Part shown: piece after piece, positions 8,440 through 17,841 of the stretch
How the letters are laid out: the number at the start of each line of letters is the position of its first letter
How positions within the stretch are numbered: position 1 is the first letter of the stretch
DNA from: WHTI01 sp963826105
GTDB lineage: Bacteria > Actinomycetota > CADDZG01 > WHSQ01
Direction: 5' to 3'
DNA: 64,000 nt
Assembly (NCBI GenBank): GCA_963826105.1
Contig: CAWGWA010000008.1
Location: 134,355 to 198,354, forward strand
Position numbers and translations under genes: made by a program
Notes under the pieces: generated by a model
Databases searched by the model: none
What the model was told of the DNA's origin: nothing
Seen by the model: only the letters and a program-made list of their open reading frames with translations

Positions 8440-9294
8440 GTGGCAGGCAGAGTGGTGGCGAGGCCGCGGTTCCGATTCTTCGGGCGCGCCGTTCGCTCGA
8501 CCGCGAAGCCATTCGAAGAGATCGAGCGGCAGTTCGCGTTCTACGCCAGCGTCGGAAAGGCGATGCCTGCGGCCCTCCGCTACCGGAACCAGATCCTCAC
8601 CATGACGTCGGAGATCGCTATCGGCGCCGGGGCGATCGTGTTCGGGGCCGGGATGTTCTTCGTGATCTCGTCGATGTCGTTCTTCACCGGTACTCAGGTC
8701 GGACTCGAGGGCTTCCAGGGCCTCCAGCAGATCGGTGCCGAGGCCTTCGTAGGTCTCGTGTCCTCGTGGGCCAACACCCGTGAGATCACCCCGTTGATCG
8801 CCGGCATCGCTCTCGCAGCACAGGTCGGTTCGGGCTTCACCGCCGAGATCGGAGCCGCGCGCATCTCGGAGGAGATCGACGCACTCGAAGTCATGGCGAT
8901 CCCATCGATCACCTACATGGTGGCGACGAGGGTCTGGGCCGCATTGATCACGATCACCCCGCTCTACCTTGCGGCGCTGTTCGCGTCGTACATGGCGACC
9001 CAGGCGATCGTCACCAAGTTCTTCGCCCTGTCCTCTGGTACGTACACGCACTACTTCCAGCTGTTCCTGCCGCCGGTCGACATCTTCTACAGCCTGATAA
9101 AGGCGCTGGTGTTCGCCGTCGTAGTGACCTTGATCCACTGCTACTACGGCTACAACGCGTCCGGCGGTCCGGCAGGCGTAGGTGTCGCCGCCGGTCGGGC
9201 GCTGCGCACCTCGATCGTCTCGGTTGTGTTGCTGAACCTCCTGCTCTCCCTGCTCATGTGGGGCGGCGGCGACACGGTGAGGATCGCAGGATGA
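8440..9294 (+). CDS. YrbEB/MlaE-family permease, second pair
   Basis: This 284-aa B-type permease starts with GTG 8440, preceded by GTGGGGG. Conserved segments are FFTGTQVGLEGFQGL, NTREITPLIAGIAL, the coupling loop RISEEIDALEVMAIPS and the terminal YNASGGPAGVGVAAGRALR. It closely resembles the first B-type protein. Its stop overlaps the ATG of the first mce gene (ATGA), so it is translationally coupled to the substrate-binding genes. This second permease pair is therefore the one most tightly linked to the Mce proteins. Confidence 0.92.
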   Translation: MAGRVVARPRFRFFGRAVRSTAKPFEEIERQFAFYASVGKAMPAALRYRNQILTMTSEIAIGAGAIVFGAGMFFVISSMSFFTGTQVGLEGFQGLQQIGAEAFVGLVSSWANTREITPLIAGIALAAQVGSGFTAEIGAARISEEIDALEVMAIPSITYMVATRVWAALITITPLYLAALFASYMATQAIVTKFFALSSGTYTHYFQLFLPPVDIFYSLIKALVFAVVVTLIHCYYGYNASGGPAGVGVAAGRALRTSIVSVVLLNLLLSLLMWGGGDTVRIAG

Positions 9295-10346
9295 TCAGGA
9301 AGATCGGCGTCATCCTCATCGGCTGCCTACTCATCGGCGTGCTGGGAACGGGCATCTACGTCGGCGTTCGCTCCGCCTACGGCGCTTACGACGACTACTA
9401 CTACGTCACCGGATCCTTCGAGCGTGCCGGTCAACAGGTCCAACTCGGCACCGACGTGAGGGTCAGGGGCGTAAACATCGGCAAGGTCAGCGACATCGCG
9501 CTGGTCGACCGCCGCGCGCAGCTCACCCTCCAGATCGAAGCAGAGCACAAGATCGCCTCGGACGCCGAGGCCGTCATCTCGCTCAAGACGTTCCTGGGCT
9601 CCAAGTACATCGACCTCCAGTTCGATCCTTCGAGCACGGCCGCACCGCTCGAGGATGGCGACGAGCTCGCGATGACGCACGTGGGGCCCGAGCTGGAAGA
9701 CGCTCTCGATGACGGCACCAAGGTGCTCGATGCGATCGATGCCGAGGACCTCGCGACGGTCGTATCGGAGCTAGCCAAGGCCTCCCGGGGACACGGCGAT
9801 GACATCTCGCGCGGCTTACAGGCGAACGCAGACCTCTCCAGCATCTTCGCCGCCACGCGCGAAGACCAGATCACGGCGTTCGAAGACTTCGACGAGGTTT
9901 TCGCCGCACTCGAGCCGAGGGCTGAGGATCTCAACGCCCTGGCCGAAGCGATGAACGAAGGTGCTCCTGTCTATGCATCGGACGAGGCGCAGGGCGCGTT
10001 CAGCCGTGCATTGACCAACCTGGTTCCGTTCGCAGACAACCTCTCGGACATCATCATCCTCGAGCGTCCTGCCTTGGACCAGATGTACGACGCTGGGGAC
10101 CGCGTTCTCTCCGCGATCGCCACAAACTCCGGGGGCTTCGAGAACGTCGTCCATGGTCTCTATCGCTACGTCTTCAAACTCGGAGGAGCGATCGAGAGCA
10201 ACCTGTTGTCCGACGGCAGCGCCGCCGCAGGGTTCACGAACTTCATCGGTGGCAACACACAGGAGGAAGACATCACCCAGGTATGCACCGCGCTTCCCCC
10301 CGATGTGCGCAAGGACATCCCGCTCTGCGAGGGCGTGAAGCCATGA
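9291..10346 (+). CDS. Mce family protein, position A
   Basis: The ATG at 9291 overlaps the previous stop, giving 351 aa. An N-terminal signal-anchor (KIGVILIGCLLIGVLGTGIYVG) is followed by the MlaD/Mce beta-barrel domain (about residues 35-115: YVTGSFERAGQQVQLGTDVRVRG then VNIGKVSDIAL). A long helical region follows, and the C-terminus has a cysteine pair (VCTALPPDVRKDIPLC). Mce proteins form hexameric tunnels that carry lipids across the envelope to the YrbE permease. It is the first of six consecutive mce genes joined by short overlaps. The transported lipid cannot be identified, although nearby acyl-CoA dehydrogenases make a fatty acid or sterol plausible. Confidence 0.9.
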   Translation: MIRKIGVILIGCLLIGVLGTGIYVGVRSAYGAYDDYYYVTGSFERAGQQVQLGTDVRVRGVNIGKVSDIALVDRRAQLTLQIEAEHKIASDAEAVISLKTFLGSKYIDLQFDPSSTAAPLEDGDELAMTHVGPELEDALDDGTKVLDAIDAEDLATVVSELAKASRGHGDDISRGLQANADLSSIFAATREDQITAFEDFDEVFAALEPRAEDLNALAEAMNEGAPVYASDEAQGAFSRALTNLVPFADNLSDIIILERPALDQMYDAGDRVLSAIATNSGGFENVVHGLYRYVFKLGGAIESNLLSDGSAAAGFTNFIGGNTQEEDITQVCTALPPDVRKDIPLCEGVKP

Positions 10347-11500
10347 GGTTCAACGTTGGGATTCTCGTCAAGGTGACCGTCTTCTCGATCATCTGCGTGC
10401 TCTTCACGGTGGCGCTAGGCATGCGGCTGTCCAACCGCGGACTGTTCGTCCGCGAGAAACTCTACGAAGCCGAGTTCGAGAATGCTGCGGGCGTCGTAAA
10501 GGGCGACTCCGTGAAGATCGCCGGCGTGGACGTCGGAGCCGTTAAGGGCTTCCACATCGAGGATGGGATAGCCGTCGTCGAATTCACCGTCAAAGACAAC
10601 GTCGAGATCCCGAACGACTCGAGTGCCGCGATCCGGTGGCGCAACGTGCTCGGCCAGCGTTTCCTCTACGTCTTCCCGGGGACCAGCACGGAAGCCATGA
10701 AGGAAGGCGATCGGATCCCCGTGGCCCGGACCGAGAAGGCCGGCGATATCGGCGAGCTGCTCAACAACCTCGGCCCGATCCTTCAAGCGATCGATCCTGA
10801 CAAGGCGAACGCGTTCCTCGACAGCGTCAACACCGCGCTTATCGGGAATGAGGTCGCAGCACGTCAGCTGATCGACAACACCGCCGGCCTCGCCTCCGAG
10901 CTCGCCACCGTGCAGGACCGCATCGCAAGCGTGGTGGACTCCTCGGACGAGGTCCTGAATGTCTATGCCAGCCAGGACGATGCTCTGGGACAGATCCTCG
11001 ACCACCTCAATTCCGTCGGCGGTGCCCTGCAATCCACAACCGGTGATCTCAACACGGTCCTGTCTGACTTCTCGGTCGTGCAGCGTCACCTCAACCAACT
11101 CGTCACGGATAACCGCGGGAACATCGACGCGACGCTCGCCGATCTGAGCGATGTCTCGGAGACCCTCGCGGACAACAAGGAGCAGCTCGCGCAGACCCTG
11201 TGCACGCTGCCGCAAGGGGTCGCCGGGTACTTCCAGACAACAAGCTGGGGTGAATGGTTCAACGTGCGGGTCGTCGAAGTCGTGATCATGGACTCCGAGA
11301 GCAACACGATCGTGTCCCAGAAAGAAACCGCCGAGCAGCGGGGAGAAGACGCCCCGCCGGCCACCACCAACTGCGGCGCGACCTACAAGCCTCCGCCTGG
11401 TGCCACCGGCACCGAGGGCGGACTACCTCCCGAGCAAGTGACCGATTCCATGGATGCGATCCTGGAGTTCCTACTCGAGGAGGAGCGCAAGGATGCGTAA
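10343..11500 (+). CDS. Mce family protein, position B
   Basis: The ATG at 10343 overlaps the previous stop by four bases (385 aa). It has an N-terminal transmembrane anchor (ILVKVTVFSIICVLFTVALG), the Mce/MlaD domain (about 40-120, with FENAAGVVKGDSVKIAGVDV), and a helical DUF3407-like region with evenly spaced Leu/Asp-rich helices. The C-terminal part contains cysteines (TLCTLPQGV and TNCGATYKPP) and a Pro/Gly-rich tail. It is expected to co-assemble with the other five Mce proteins as a heterohexamer, as known for mycobacterial Mce1. Confidence 0.9.
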   Translation: MRFNVGILVKVTVFSIICVLFTVALGMRLSNRGLFVREKLYEAEFENAAGVVKGDSVKIAGVDVGAVKGFHIEDGIAVVEFTVKDNVEIPNDSSAAIRWRNVLGQRFLYVFPGTSTEAMKEGDRIPVARTEKAGDIGELLNNLGPILQAIDPDKANAFLDSVNTALIGNEVAARQLIDNTAGLASELATVQDRIASVVDSSDEVLNVYASQDDALGQILDHLNSVGGALQSTTGDLNTVLSDFSVVQRHLNQLVTDNRGNIDATLADLSDVSETLADNKEQLAQTLCTLPQGVAGYFQTTSWGEWFNVRVVEVVIMDSESNTIVSQKETAEQRGEDAPPATTNCGATYKPPPGATGTEGGLPPEQVTDSMDAILEFLLEEERKDA

Positions 11501-12710
11501 GCCCTTCTCCGGAGGTCGGAAGTCCTTCCTCGAACGCAACCAGATCGTCATCGGCATCTCCGGCGTCATCTTCGTTCTGCTCGGTTCCGTTCTCGCCCTG
11601 CTGCTGTCGGGCGGCGTCTTCGCCGACACCTACAAAGTGACGGCGGTCTTCACCGATGCCGCCGGAGTCCGCAGCGGTGACGACGTTACCGTCGCCGGGC
11701 TCGATGCCGGGTCGATCGGGTCCGTAACGATCAAGGACGGGATGGTCGAGATCGAGCTCAAGGTCAACTCCGACGTTGAGATGCCCTCCGACTCGGATGC
11801 GAGCATCGTTGTGGAGACGGTACTCGGACGGAAATCGGTCGAGTTGATCGCAGGAAACTCCGACACCGCCTTGGCAGAAGGAGATGTGATCCCGATCGAG
11901 CGCACCACGACCCCGATCGAGATCGCCGACCTCAACGATGCGTCCGTCTCTCTCCTCGAGCGATCCGACGCTGAGGCGCTCGAACAGCTGATGGTCGAGG
12001 TGACCAACATCACCAAGGGCAAGGAACAGCAGATCGGAACCGTGATCGACGGACTCGCCGACGTGACGGCGGCGCTCGATTCCAAGAAGCAGGAGCTCGA
12101 GCGGTTGATCGAATCGATGTCGACCCTCTCGACAACGTTCGCGTCGCGCGACGACGAGATCGTGAGCCTGATCGATCGCTACAACGTCGTACTCGGCAAC
12201 CTCGCCGAGCGCAGGGACGACCTGACCGCGCTGGTGGAGAACACGGACGAGGCCTCGCATGAGGTCGCCGATCTCGTGAAGCGGAACCGCCCGGCGCTGG
12301 ACTCGACTCTCCTGTCACTGTCGGAGGCCCTCAAGGTCGTCGACAAGCACCAGCTCGACATCGCAGCCACGATCCCCTACCTCGAGGCCTCGGTCCGCGG
12401 TTACTCCTCGGTCGGCTACTCGCAGGGGGTCCCCAACCGATGGGCGAACATCTTCGTTCAGTCCCTGGGCCCGGTCGGCATCGACGCTATCGCCGGCCCC
12501 TGTGGCCTGGTGGATCAAGCGCTCGACGAGATCCTCGGACCCGACCCCAGGGGTTGCGAACACGAGAATGAGGAGCTGCCGGTGCCGGGAGGCAACGAGC
12601 CTCCCGACGATGGTGGCGAGGATCCCGCTCTGCCCGAGCTCCCCGGAGTGCCTTCCCTGCCGGGAGACATCGGTGACCTGTTCGACGATCTCTTCGGAGG
12701 TGTTCTGTGA
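11493..12710 (+). CDS. Mce family protein, position C
   Basis: I choose the ATG at 11493 (overlap with the previous gene, GGAGG-like sequence upstream), giving 405 aa. Residues about 15-40 form a membrane anchor (VIGISGVIFVLLGSVLALLL). The Mce domain follows (VTAVFTDAAGVRSGDDVTVAG then LDAGSIGSVTI). The long central region is helical with repeated Leu/Glu/Asp spacing. The C-terminus is acidic and Pro-rich (EELPVPGGNEPPDDGGEDP). It belongs to the same translationally coupled mce array. Confidence 0.9.
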   Translation: MRKPFSGGRKSFLERNQIVIGISGVIFVLLGSVLALLLSGGVFADTYKVTAVFTDAAGVRSGDDVTVAGLDAGSIGSVTIKDGMVEIELKVNSDVEMPSDSDASIVVETVLGRKSVELIAGNSDTALAEGDVIPIERTTTPIEIADLNDASVSLLERSDAEALEQLMVEVTNITKGKEQQIGTVIDGLADVTAALDSKKQELERLIESMSTLSTTFASRDDEIVSLIDRYNVVLGNLAERRDDLTALVENTDEASHEVADLVKRNRPALDSTLLSLSEALKVVDKHQLDIAATIPYLEASVRGYSSVGYSQGVPNRWANIFVQSLGPVGIDAIAGPCGLVDQALDEILGPDPRGCEHENEELPVPGGNEPPDDGGEDPALPELPGVPSLPGDIGDLFDDLFGGVL

Positions 12711-14032
12711 TGCGCCTTCGTGGACCCGTGAAACTCCTCGCCACTCTCACCGCGCTGGCGCTGCTGGCGACCGGCTGTCAGATCGGCGGAGGTGAGGACC
12801 CGCGTGCCTTCAAGGCCGAGTTCTCCCGGGCCGTCCAGGTCTTCCCCGGCGTAAAGGTGAAGGTTCTCGGCGTCGACGTCGGTCGCGTCACGAGCGTCGA
12901 CAACGTCGAGGGCGCCGTCGAGGTGAGCTTCAAGATCGAGGATCCCGACATCGAAGTCCCCGACGATGTGAACGCGACCATCGTCCCGATCTCGCTGCTG
13001 GGCGAGCGTTACATCCAACTGTTCCCCGCCTACAGTGGGGGTGCGAAGCTGGAAGACGGCTCCACGATCCCCGTGGCCAGAACAACGGTTCCCTCAGAGG
13101 GCGACGAGCTTCTCCAAGGGATGCAGGACTACCTCGGGGCGTTGGACGAGGACACGGTCGAGGAGTTCATCACCAACACCGCCGACGTTCTCGACGGCAA
13201 GGGAGCTCGCCTTAACGAGCTCATCGCCAACGGCTCGTCGGTCCTTCAGTCCCTTTCCGACAAGCGTGAAGAGATCGCCAACCTGATCGTCCAGTTCAAC
13301 ACCCTGACCCAGGCTCTTGCTACCCGGGGAGACGCTCTCGGGCAGCTGATAAACACCTACAACGTTGTCGGTACGACGGTTAACGACGTACGCGGCTCTC
13401 TTCAGGGCACGATCTCCGGCCTCAACGACGCCAGCTCGCAGCTCGCATCTCTGTTGATCGAGCACGACGGGCGGCTAGGAACCGAACTCGAGACGCTGAC
13501 GCAGACGACCAGGACGCTCAGCCGCAACATCAACTCCTTCGCTCGAACCGGCAAGTGGGCGCGCAAGCTGTTCAGCGCCGCTGGGCGGGCGGCCGACTAC
13601 GAACGTCAGTGGCTGCGGCTCGGGAACCAGGGTGCCCCTCTGGCCGAGCTGATCCTCGCTCGCTTGCAAGATCGGCTCGTCGGACTCTGCATGCGACTGG
13701 GAGCGGGGACCTGCGACCAGCCCGCGTACTGGCAGACGAAGTTGCCGGAGCTCTTCTGCATCGGCGATGTCAAATGCGTGAAGAAGCAGGACGACAAGAA
13801 CGAGAAGCCCGAGCGCACCGTCGAGGAAGCGATCGACGATCTCCCCGACGAGGTCGGTGACGTCATCGACAAGATCCTCGGCAAGGACTGCAAGAAGGCC
13901 AAGAACCCCAAGAAGTGCCGTAAGAAGAAGAAGGCGGTCAAGGACCTCGATCCCACCGACGATCTCGATGACCTGGTCGACAACCTCATCGACGGGCTCG
14001 GCGACCTCGACGACGGGGGGCTCGGACTATGA
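12707..14032 (+). CDS. Mce family lipoprotein, position D
   Basis: The start is GTG 12707 or ATG 12710, overlapping the previous stop. The signal peptide ends in a lipobox (LALLATGCQIGG), so the protein should be lipid-anchored. The Mce domain (about 32-115) is followed by helices and a strongly charged tail with Lys/Asp clusters and four cysteines (LFCIGDVKCVKKQ and KDCKKAKNPKKCRKKKK). In mycobacterial operons the lipoprotein is normally the fifth Mce protein; here both the fourth and fifth carry lipoboxes. The charged C-terminal extension is unlike its neighbours and could contact the cell wall, but that is speculation. Confidence 0.9.
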   Translation: MMRLRGPVKLLATLTALALLATGCQIGGGEDPRAFKAEFSRAVQVFPGVKVKVLGVDVGRVTSVDNVEGAVEVSFKIEDPDIEVPDDVNATIVPISLLGERYIQLFPAYSGGAKLEDGSTIPVARTTVPSEGDELLQGMQDYLGALDEDTVEEFITNTADVLDGKGARLNELIANGSSVLQSLSDKREEIANLIVQFNTLTQALATRGDALGQLINTYNVVGTTVNDVRGSLQGTISGLNDASSQLASLLIEHDGRLGTELETLTQTTRTLSRNINSFARTGKWARKLFSAAGRAADYERQWLRLGNQGAPLAELILARLQDRLVGLCMRLGAGTCDQPAYWQTKLPELFCIGDVKCVKKQDDKNEKPERTVEEAIDDLPDEVGDVIDKILGKDCKKAKNPKKCRKKKKAVKDLDPTDDLDDLVDNLIDGLGDLDDGGLGL

Positions 14033-14991
14033 AGCGTCTGATCGCAACCCTGGTCGTCGCCCTCCTGATGCTCGCGGGCTGTTCGAATGACACGGGTGGC
14101 AAGGTGATCCAGGCCCGGTTCGACGACGTCGCCGACGTCTTCCCTCTGGCCCCCGTTATGTACGCGGACATCACCGTAGGGAAGGTCACCGAGATATCGC
14201 TGTCCGGAACGCAGGCGCTCGTGACCATCGAGCTCCAGAAAGACTCCGATGTCCCGGCCAACGTCATTGCGAGGATCCGACGAACGTCGGTGCTCGGCGA
14301 GCGGATCATCGATCTGGCGGTACCCGACGATCAGGAGCCCAGCGTTGCAGCGCTTGAAGACGGTGATGAGATCGACGAGACCGAGACCCGTGCGGACCTC
14401 GAGAACCTCGTGGTCGAGGGCAACGACGTCCTCGGAGTCATCGGCGCAGGGCAGGTCGCGACGATGATCAATGAAGGGGCCAAGGGCTTCGGGGGCAACG
14501 GCGAGGAGCTCGGCCAGATCCTCCTCAACTTCCGAGACATCACCGGGACCTTCAACGAGAACTCCGAGACCATCAAGTCGCTCATCAGAAACATCGACGA
14601 CTTCAACAGTGTGATCGCGGCGGAAGCCGGCGCTCACGAACGGGCAGTCGTCAACACCGCCAGAGCACTTCGTGTCCTGGACGAGGAGAGCGTGAAACTG
14701 ACCGCGGCGATCGAATCGCTGGCTCGTCTGGCGACGGGAAGCAGAAGCCTCCTCAACGCTCACGTCGACGAGATGGACCATTTCTTCCAGCAAGCGAGAA
14801 CGATCGTTGGTGCACTGCACAACCAGCAGTCCTCGATCGTCAAGCTCCTCATGTATGCGCCGAGGCACAACCGGAACACCCAGCTGGTCGAGTACATCGA
14901 CTTCAACCAGGTGATCCAGGACTTCGTCATCTGTGGTGTCAACGACAACCCCGATGACCCGGCACGCCGATGCCCGGAGGCCGACGAATGA
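14029..14991 (+). CDS. Mce family lipoprotein, position E
   Basis: This 320-aa protein starts at ATG 14029, overlapping the previous stop. Its signal peptide ends in a lipobox (LLMLAGCSND), matching the LprK/MceE position of mycobacterial operons. The Mce domain is visible at about residues 28-110 (ARFDDVADVFPLAPVMYADI then VGKVTEISL). Helical segments and a C-terminal cysteine (FVICGVNDNPDD) follow. Its stop overlaps the start of the last mce gene. Confidence 0.9.
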   Translation: MKRLIATLVVALLMLAGCSNDTGGKVIQARFDDVADVFPLAPVMYADITVGKVTEISLSGTQALVTIELQKDSDVPANVIARIRRTSVLGERIIDLAVPDDQEPSVAALEDGDEIDETETRADLENLVVEGNDVLGVIGAGQVATMINEGAKGFGGNGEELGQILLNFRDITGTFNENSETIKSLIRNIDDFNSVIAAEAGAHERAVVNTARALRVLDEESVKLTAAIESLARLATGSRSLLNAHVDEMDHFFQQARTIVGALHNQQSSIVKLLMYAPRHNRNTQLVEYIDFNQVIQDFVICGVNDNPDDPARRCPEADE

Positions 14992-16094
14992 TCAACAAGC
15001 GGATCGTCGTCAACCTCGTCGCCTTCCTTGCATTCACCTTCGGGCTCACCGCCCTCGGGATCACCCAGTTGCTCGTCAAGGGATCGGGCGGGCCCAAGGT
15101 CGTCGCTGAGTTCACCGACTCCGGCGGTCTGGCGCCACGCAACGACGTCACGATGCGGGGGGTGAACGTCGGTGCCGTGTCAGATGTCGATCTCACCGAC
15201 ACAGGCGTGCTCGTCGAACTCGCCCTCGATGCCGGGACGGTCGTCCCCAACGACTCCGAACTCCAGATCACCCGTCGCAGCCCGATCGGGGACCTGGTGG
15301 TCGAGATCACGCCCGGTGACGGCGATCCGCTCGAGCGCGGAGAAGTCATTCCGGCCAGCAACACCGCGCCACCGCCCGACGCCGGACGGACGGTTGAGGT
15401 ACTCGCCGACGTTCTCGAGGCGGTCCCTGCCGAAGATCTGTCGACCGTGGTCAGTGAGCTTGCCGATGCCCTGAGGGGACGTGGGGAGGACCTGGCGGCC
15501 CTCTCCGAGGCCACCGCCGATCTCCCCGAAGAGATCCTCACGGTGCAGTCCGACCTCGAGGAATTGATCACTACGGGACCAGAGGTCACCGGGGTCCTGG
15601 CCGAGAACGCAGAGGTCCTCGCCGACGACATCACACGCACCGCCCAGCTCGCGGACATCCTCAGGGACAGTCGCTTCGACCTGGTCGACCTCTACAACAA
15701 CGGGGCCTCTTTCACGAGGGTCGCCAACAAGCTGCTCGTCGAGCAGAAGCCGAACATCTCTTGCCTGATCCGCGACTTCGCCAAGATCAACTCAACGCTC
15801 GGTAGCCAACCGCACCTCAGCAACCTGGTCGCGACACTCCAATTGAACCCGCTGTTCTTCTCGGCGGTCGAGATGTCCGTCCAGCGCGGTCTCGACGGAC
15901 GGGACTGGTTCAGGGTGCAGTTGCTTCCGCATCAGGAGCCCGCCGGAAGAACCTACGTCGAGCATCGACCGACTCCGGATGTCTATCCCGGCAACGCCTG
16001 TACCTCTCAGTTCGGTAGTGGCGTCGGAGCGACCACGAAGGCTTCGGGCAACGTCCAGCTCGCTCCCGGATCCACGGTCCACGACGGCAGCTAG
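14988..16094 (+). CDS. Mce family protein, position F
   Basis: The ATG at 14988 overlaps the previous stop (ATGA), giving 368 aa. It has a signal-anchor (VVNLVAFLAFTFGLTALGI), the Mce domain (EFTDSGGLAPRNDVTMRGVN then VGAVSDVDL), then helical segments. The C-terminal part contains an NKLLVEQKPNISCLIRDFAK segment that resembles the end of other Mce F-type proteins. It is the last of the six, and the Mce-associated protein follows after 17 bases. Confidence 0.9.
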   Translation: MINKRIVVNLVAFLAFTFGLTALGITQLLVKGSGGPKVVAEFTDSGGLAPRNDVTMRGVNVGAVSDVDLTDTGVLVELALDAGTVVPNDSELQITRRSPIGDLVVEITPGDGDPLERGEVIPASNTAPPPDAGRTVEVLADVLEAVPAEDLSTVVSELADALRGRGEDLAALSEATADLPEEILTVQSDLEELITTGPEVTGVLAENAEVLADDITRTAQLADILRDSRFDLVDLYNNGASFTRVANKLLVEQKPNISCLIRDFAKINSTLGSQPHLSNLVATLQLNPLFFSAVEMSVQRGLDGRDWFRVQLLPHQEPAGRTYVEHRPTPDVYPGNACTSQFGSGVGATTKASGNVQLAPGSTVHDGS

Positions 16095-16111
16095 GCGGTA
16101 GTCTCAGGCTC

Positions 16112-16636
16112 GTGGGGATCATCAGGAAGTCCGCAAGTGGGCGCGCTCTGCCCTGGACCTTGTTCGTCCTTGCGCTCGCGGCGGCAGTCACGTTCGGGGT
16201 TCTCTGGCAGACCTCGTCCGGCGAGGACGCCGGGCGGAAGGAACTCGAAGATCAGGCCGAGAGCTTCGTGCTTGCCCTCACCAACTTCTCGTCCGACACG
16301 ATCGATGCCGACGTCGAGGCCATCAGGTCCTTCGCCACCGGCACGTTCGAGGATCAGGTCAACGAGCTCTTCTCCGAGGAGACTGTTGCGGCCATCAAGG
16401 AAGCCGAAGCGACGAGCACGGGCACCCTCGAGGCTTTGTTCGTTCAGAGCATGTCCGAGGACGAGGCCAGCGTCTTCGCGGTCCTCAGCGAGGAGATCAC
16501 CAATCAGACGCTCGACGAGCCTCGCTCCGACATCGTTCGGATGGAGGTCGGACTCGTGAAGACCGGCGGAGAGTGGAAGGTCGACTCGGTCGAACTGTTC
16601 CAGTCACCCGGCTCCGGGGACGTTCCTACCGAGTAA
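16112..16636 (+). CDS. Mce-associated membrane protein
   Basis: This 174-aa protein starts with GTG 16112. A single transmembrane segment (LPWTLFVLALAAAVTFGVLW, about residues 14-33) is followed by an extracytoplasmic domain of the NTF2-like Mas/Mam type: helices around residues 45-110, then beta strands (DIVRMEVGLVKTGGEWKVDSVEL). Such genes usually close mce operons in actinomycetes, and their products stabilise the Mce complex. Placement 17 bases after the last mce gene supports the assignment. It is convergent with the LLM gene, 4 bases away. Confidence 0.88.
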   Translation: MGIIRKSASGRALPWTLFVLALAAAVTFGVLWQTSSGEDAGRKELEDQAESFVLALTNFSSDTIDADVEAIRSFATGTFEDQVNELFSEETVAAIKEAEATSTGTLEALFVQSMSEDEASVFAVLSEEITNQTLDEPRSDIVRMEVGLVKTGGEWKVDSVELFQSPGSGDVPTE

Positions 16637-16640
16637 CGCT

Positions 16641-17651
16641 CTATCGCGTTGACCCAAACACCTCGACCAACGCCTGGTAGTTCTCCATTATCCGGCCGGG
16701 GTTCGGCCCGTACCACGGCCCCGAGACCATCAGGCGGTCGGCCACGCCGTCCCAATCCCGGATGCGGTCCTTGACCTCGGCCGGCGTGCCGGCGACGGCG
16801 ATCGCATCGCACAGCTCGTCGTCGATCAATTCGATCATCCTGTCCTTGTCCCGCGCTCCGAAGGCATCCCGGAGGTCCCCGATCACATGCTCGCGTCCAT
16901 GCAGCGCCAGGATCTGCTTGTACGTCCGGGTCGTGGCGTAGAACGCGATCTGGAGTTTCACCTCGCGCCGAGCGAGATCGAGGTCGTCCGAGATCGAGAT
17001 CAACGGTGACGCGGTGAGGTTGCACTCTTCGGCCTTGCGACCTGCGCTCTCAGCACCCTCGGCGATCGCCGGCCGTACGACCTCGGTGAGATACCGAGGT
17101 GAGGCGATGGGGTGTCCGAAGAGCCCGTCGGCAACCGCCCCACAAACCTTGGACATGATCGGGCCGACTGCGGCGATGTAGATCGGTACGTCCTTCCGAT
17201 CCGGCTGAGGTTGGCCGTGGAAGGTGGGCATCGTCACGTTGTAGAAGCGCCCCTCGTGGACCACGTCCTCTCCACGGTTGGCGGCCCACACCGTGCGCAT
17301 GACCTCGGCATATTCCCTCAGCTTCGGCGCGGGGTGCTCGAACGGGACCGAGAAGCGGTTCTCGTTGACCCGCTTCACCTGGCTCCCGAGCCCGCAGATG
17401 AACCGGCCTCCGGAGAGCTCATCGAGGTCCCAGGCGGTCATCGCAGTGATCGTGGGCGACCGGGGGAAGGCGAGAGCGATAGCGGTGCCCACCTTGATGC
17501 GCTCGGTGGCCGAGATGGCCGCTCCGGCCGCCACGAACGCCGTGTTGACGGTCTCTGCGGCCCAGCAGGACTCGAAGCCCGCGTCCTCGACCATCTTCGC
17601 CATCGGCCCGATCATCCTCAGCGGGCCGCCAACACCGATCCCGTACTCCAT
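16641..17651 (-). CDS. LLM-class F420-dependent oxidoreductase
   Basis: This 336-aa protein has the luciferase-like monooxygenase TIM barrel: N-terminal GIGVGGPLRMIGPMAKMVED, AETVNTAFVAAGAAISATER, the central DELSGGRFICGLGSQVKR, and YNVTMPTF followed by VPIYIAAVGPIMSKVCG. This pattern matches the actinobacterial F420-binding branch of the family rather than FMN luciferases. The substrate is unknown. It is convergent with the Mce operon and has no co-directional partner, so the context does not help. Confidence 0.87.
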   Translation of the reverse strand: MEYGIGVGGPLRMIGPMAKMVEDAGFESCWAAETVNTAFVAAGAAISATERIKVGTAIALAFPRSPTITAMTAWDLDELSGGRFICGLGSQVKRVNENRFSVPFEHPAPKLREYAEVMRTVWAANRGEDVVHEGRFYNVTMPTFHGQPQPDRKDVPIYIAAVGPIMSKVCGAVADGLFGHPIASPRYLTEVVRPAIAEGAESAGRKAEECNLTASPLISISDDLDLARREVKLQIAFYATTRTYKQILALHGREHVIGDLRDAFGARDKDRMIELIDDELCDAIAVAGTPAEVKDRIRDWDGVADRLMVSGPWYGPNPGRIMENYQALVEVFGSTR

Positions 17652-17841
17652 CCCCTGCCTCTCAGCGGTTGCCCTACCAAGTCCCGGGGACTATAACGGG
17701 GGCGGCTTGCCAACCCGCTCCGGCGCGATATCTTGCCGAAGCGTCCCGAGTACGGGAGAACGAGGCGATCCTCGGCACCGCCGGGAGACACAGACAGATG
17801 CAACTATCGGGCAAACGATGAACTCCTAGGAGGGGCTCTAC

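Noticed and set aside
9327..9680. Open frame opposite the first mce gene, and similar antisense frames along the Mce operon
   Set aside because: They mirror well-conserved plus-strand genes, have no ribosome sites and show no recognisable motif.
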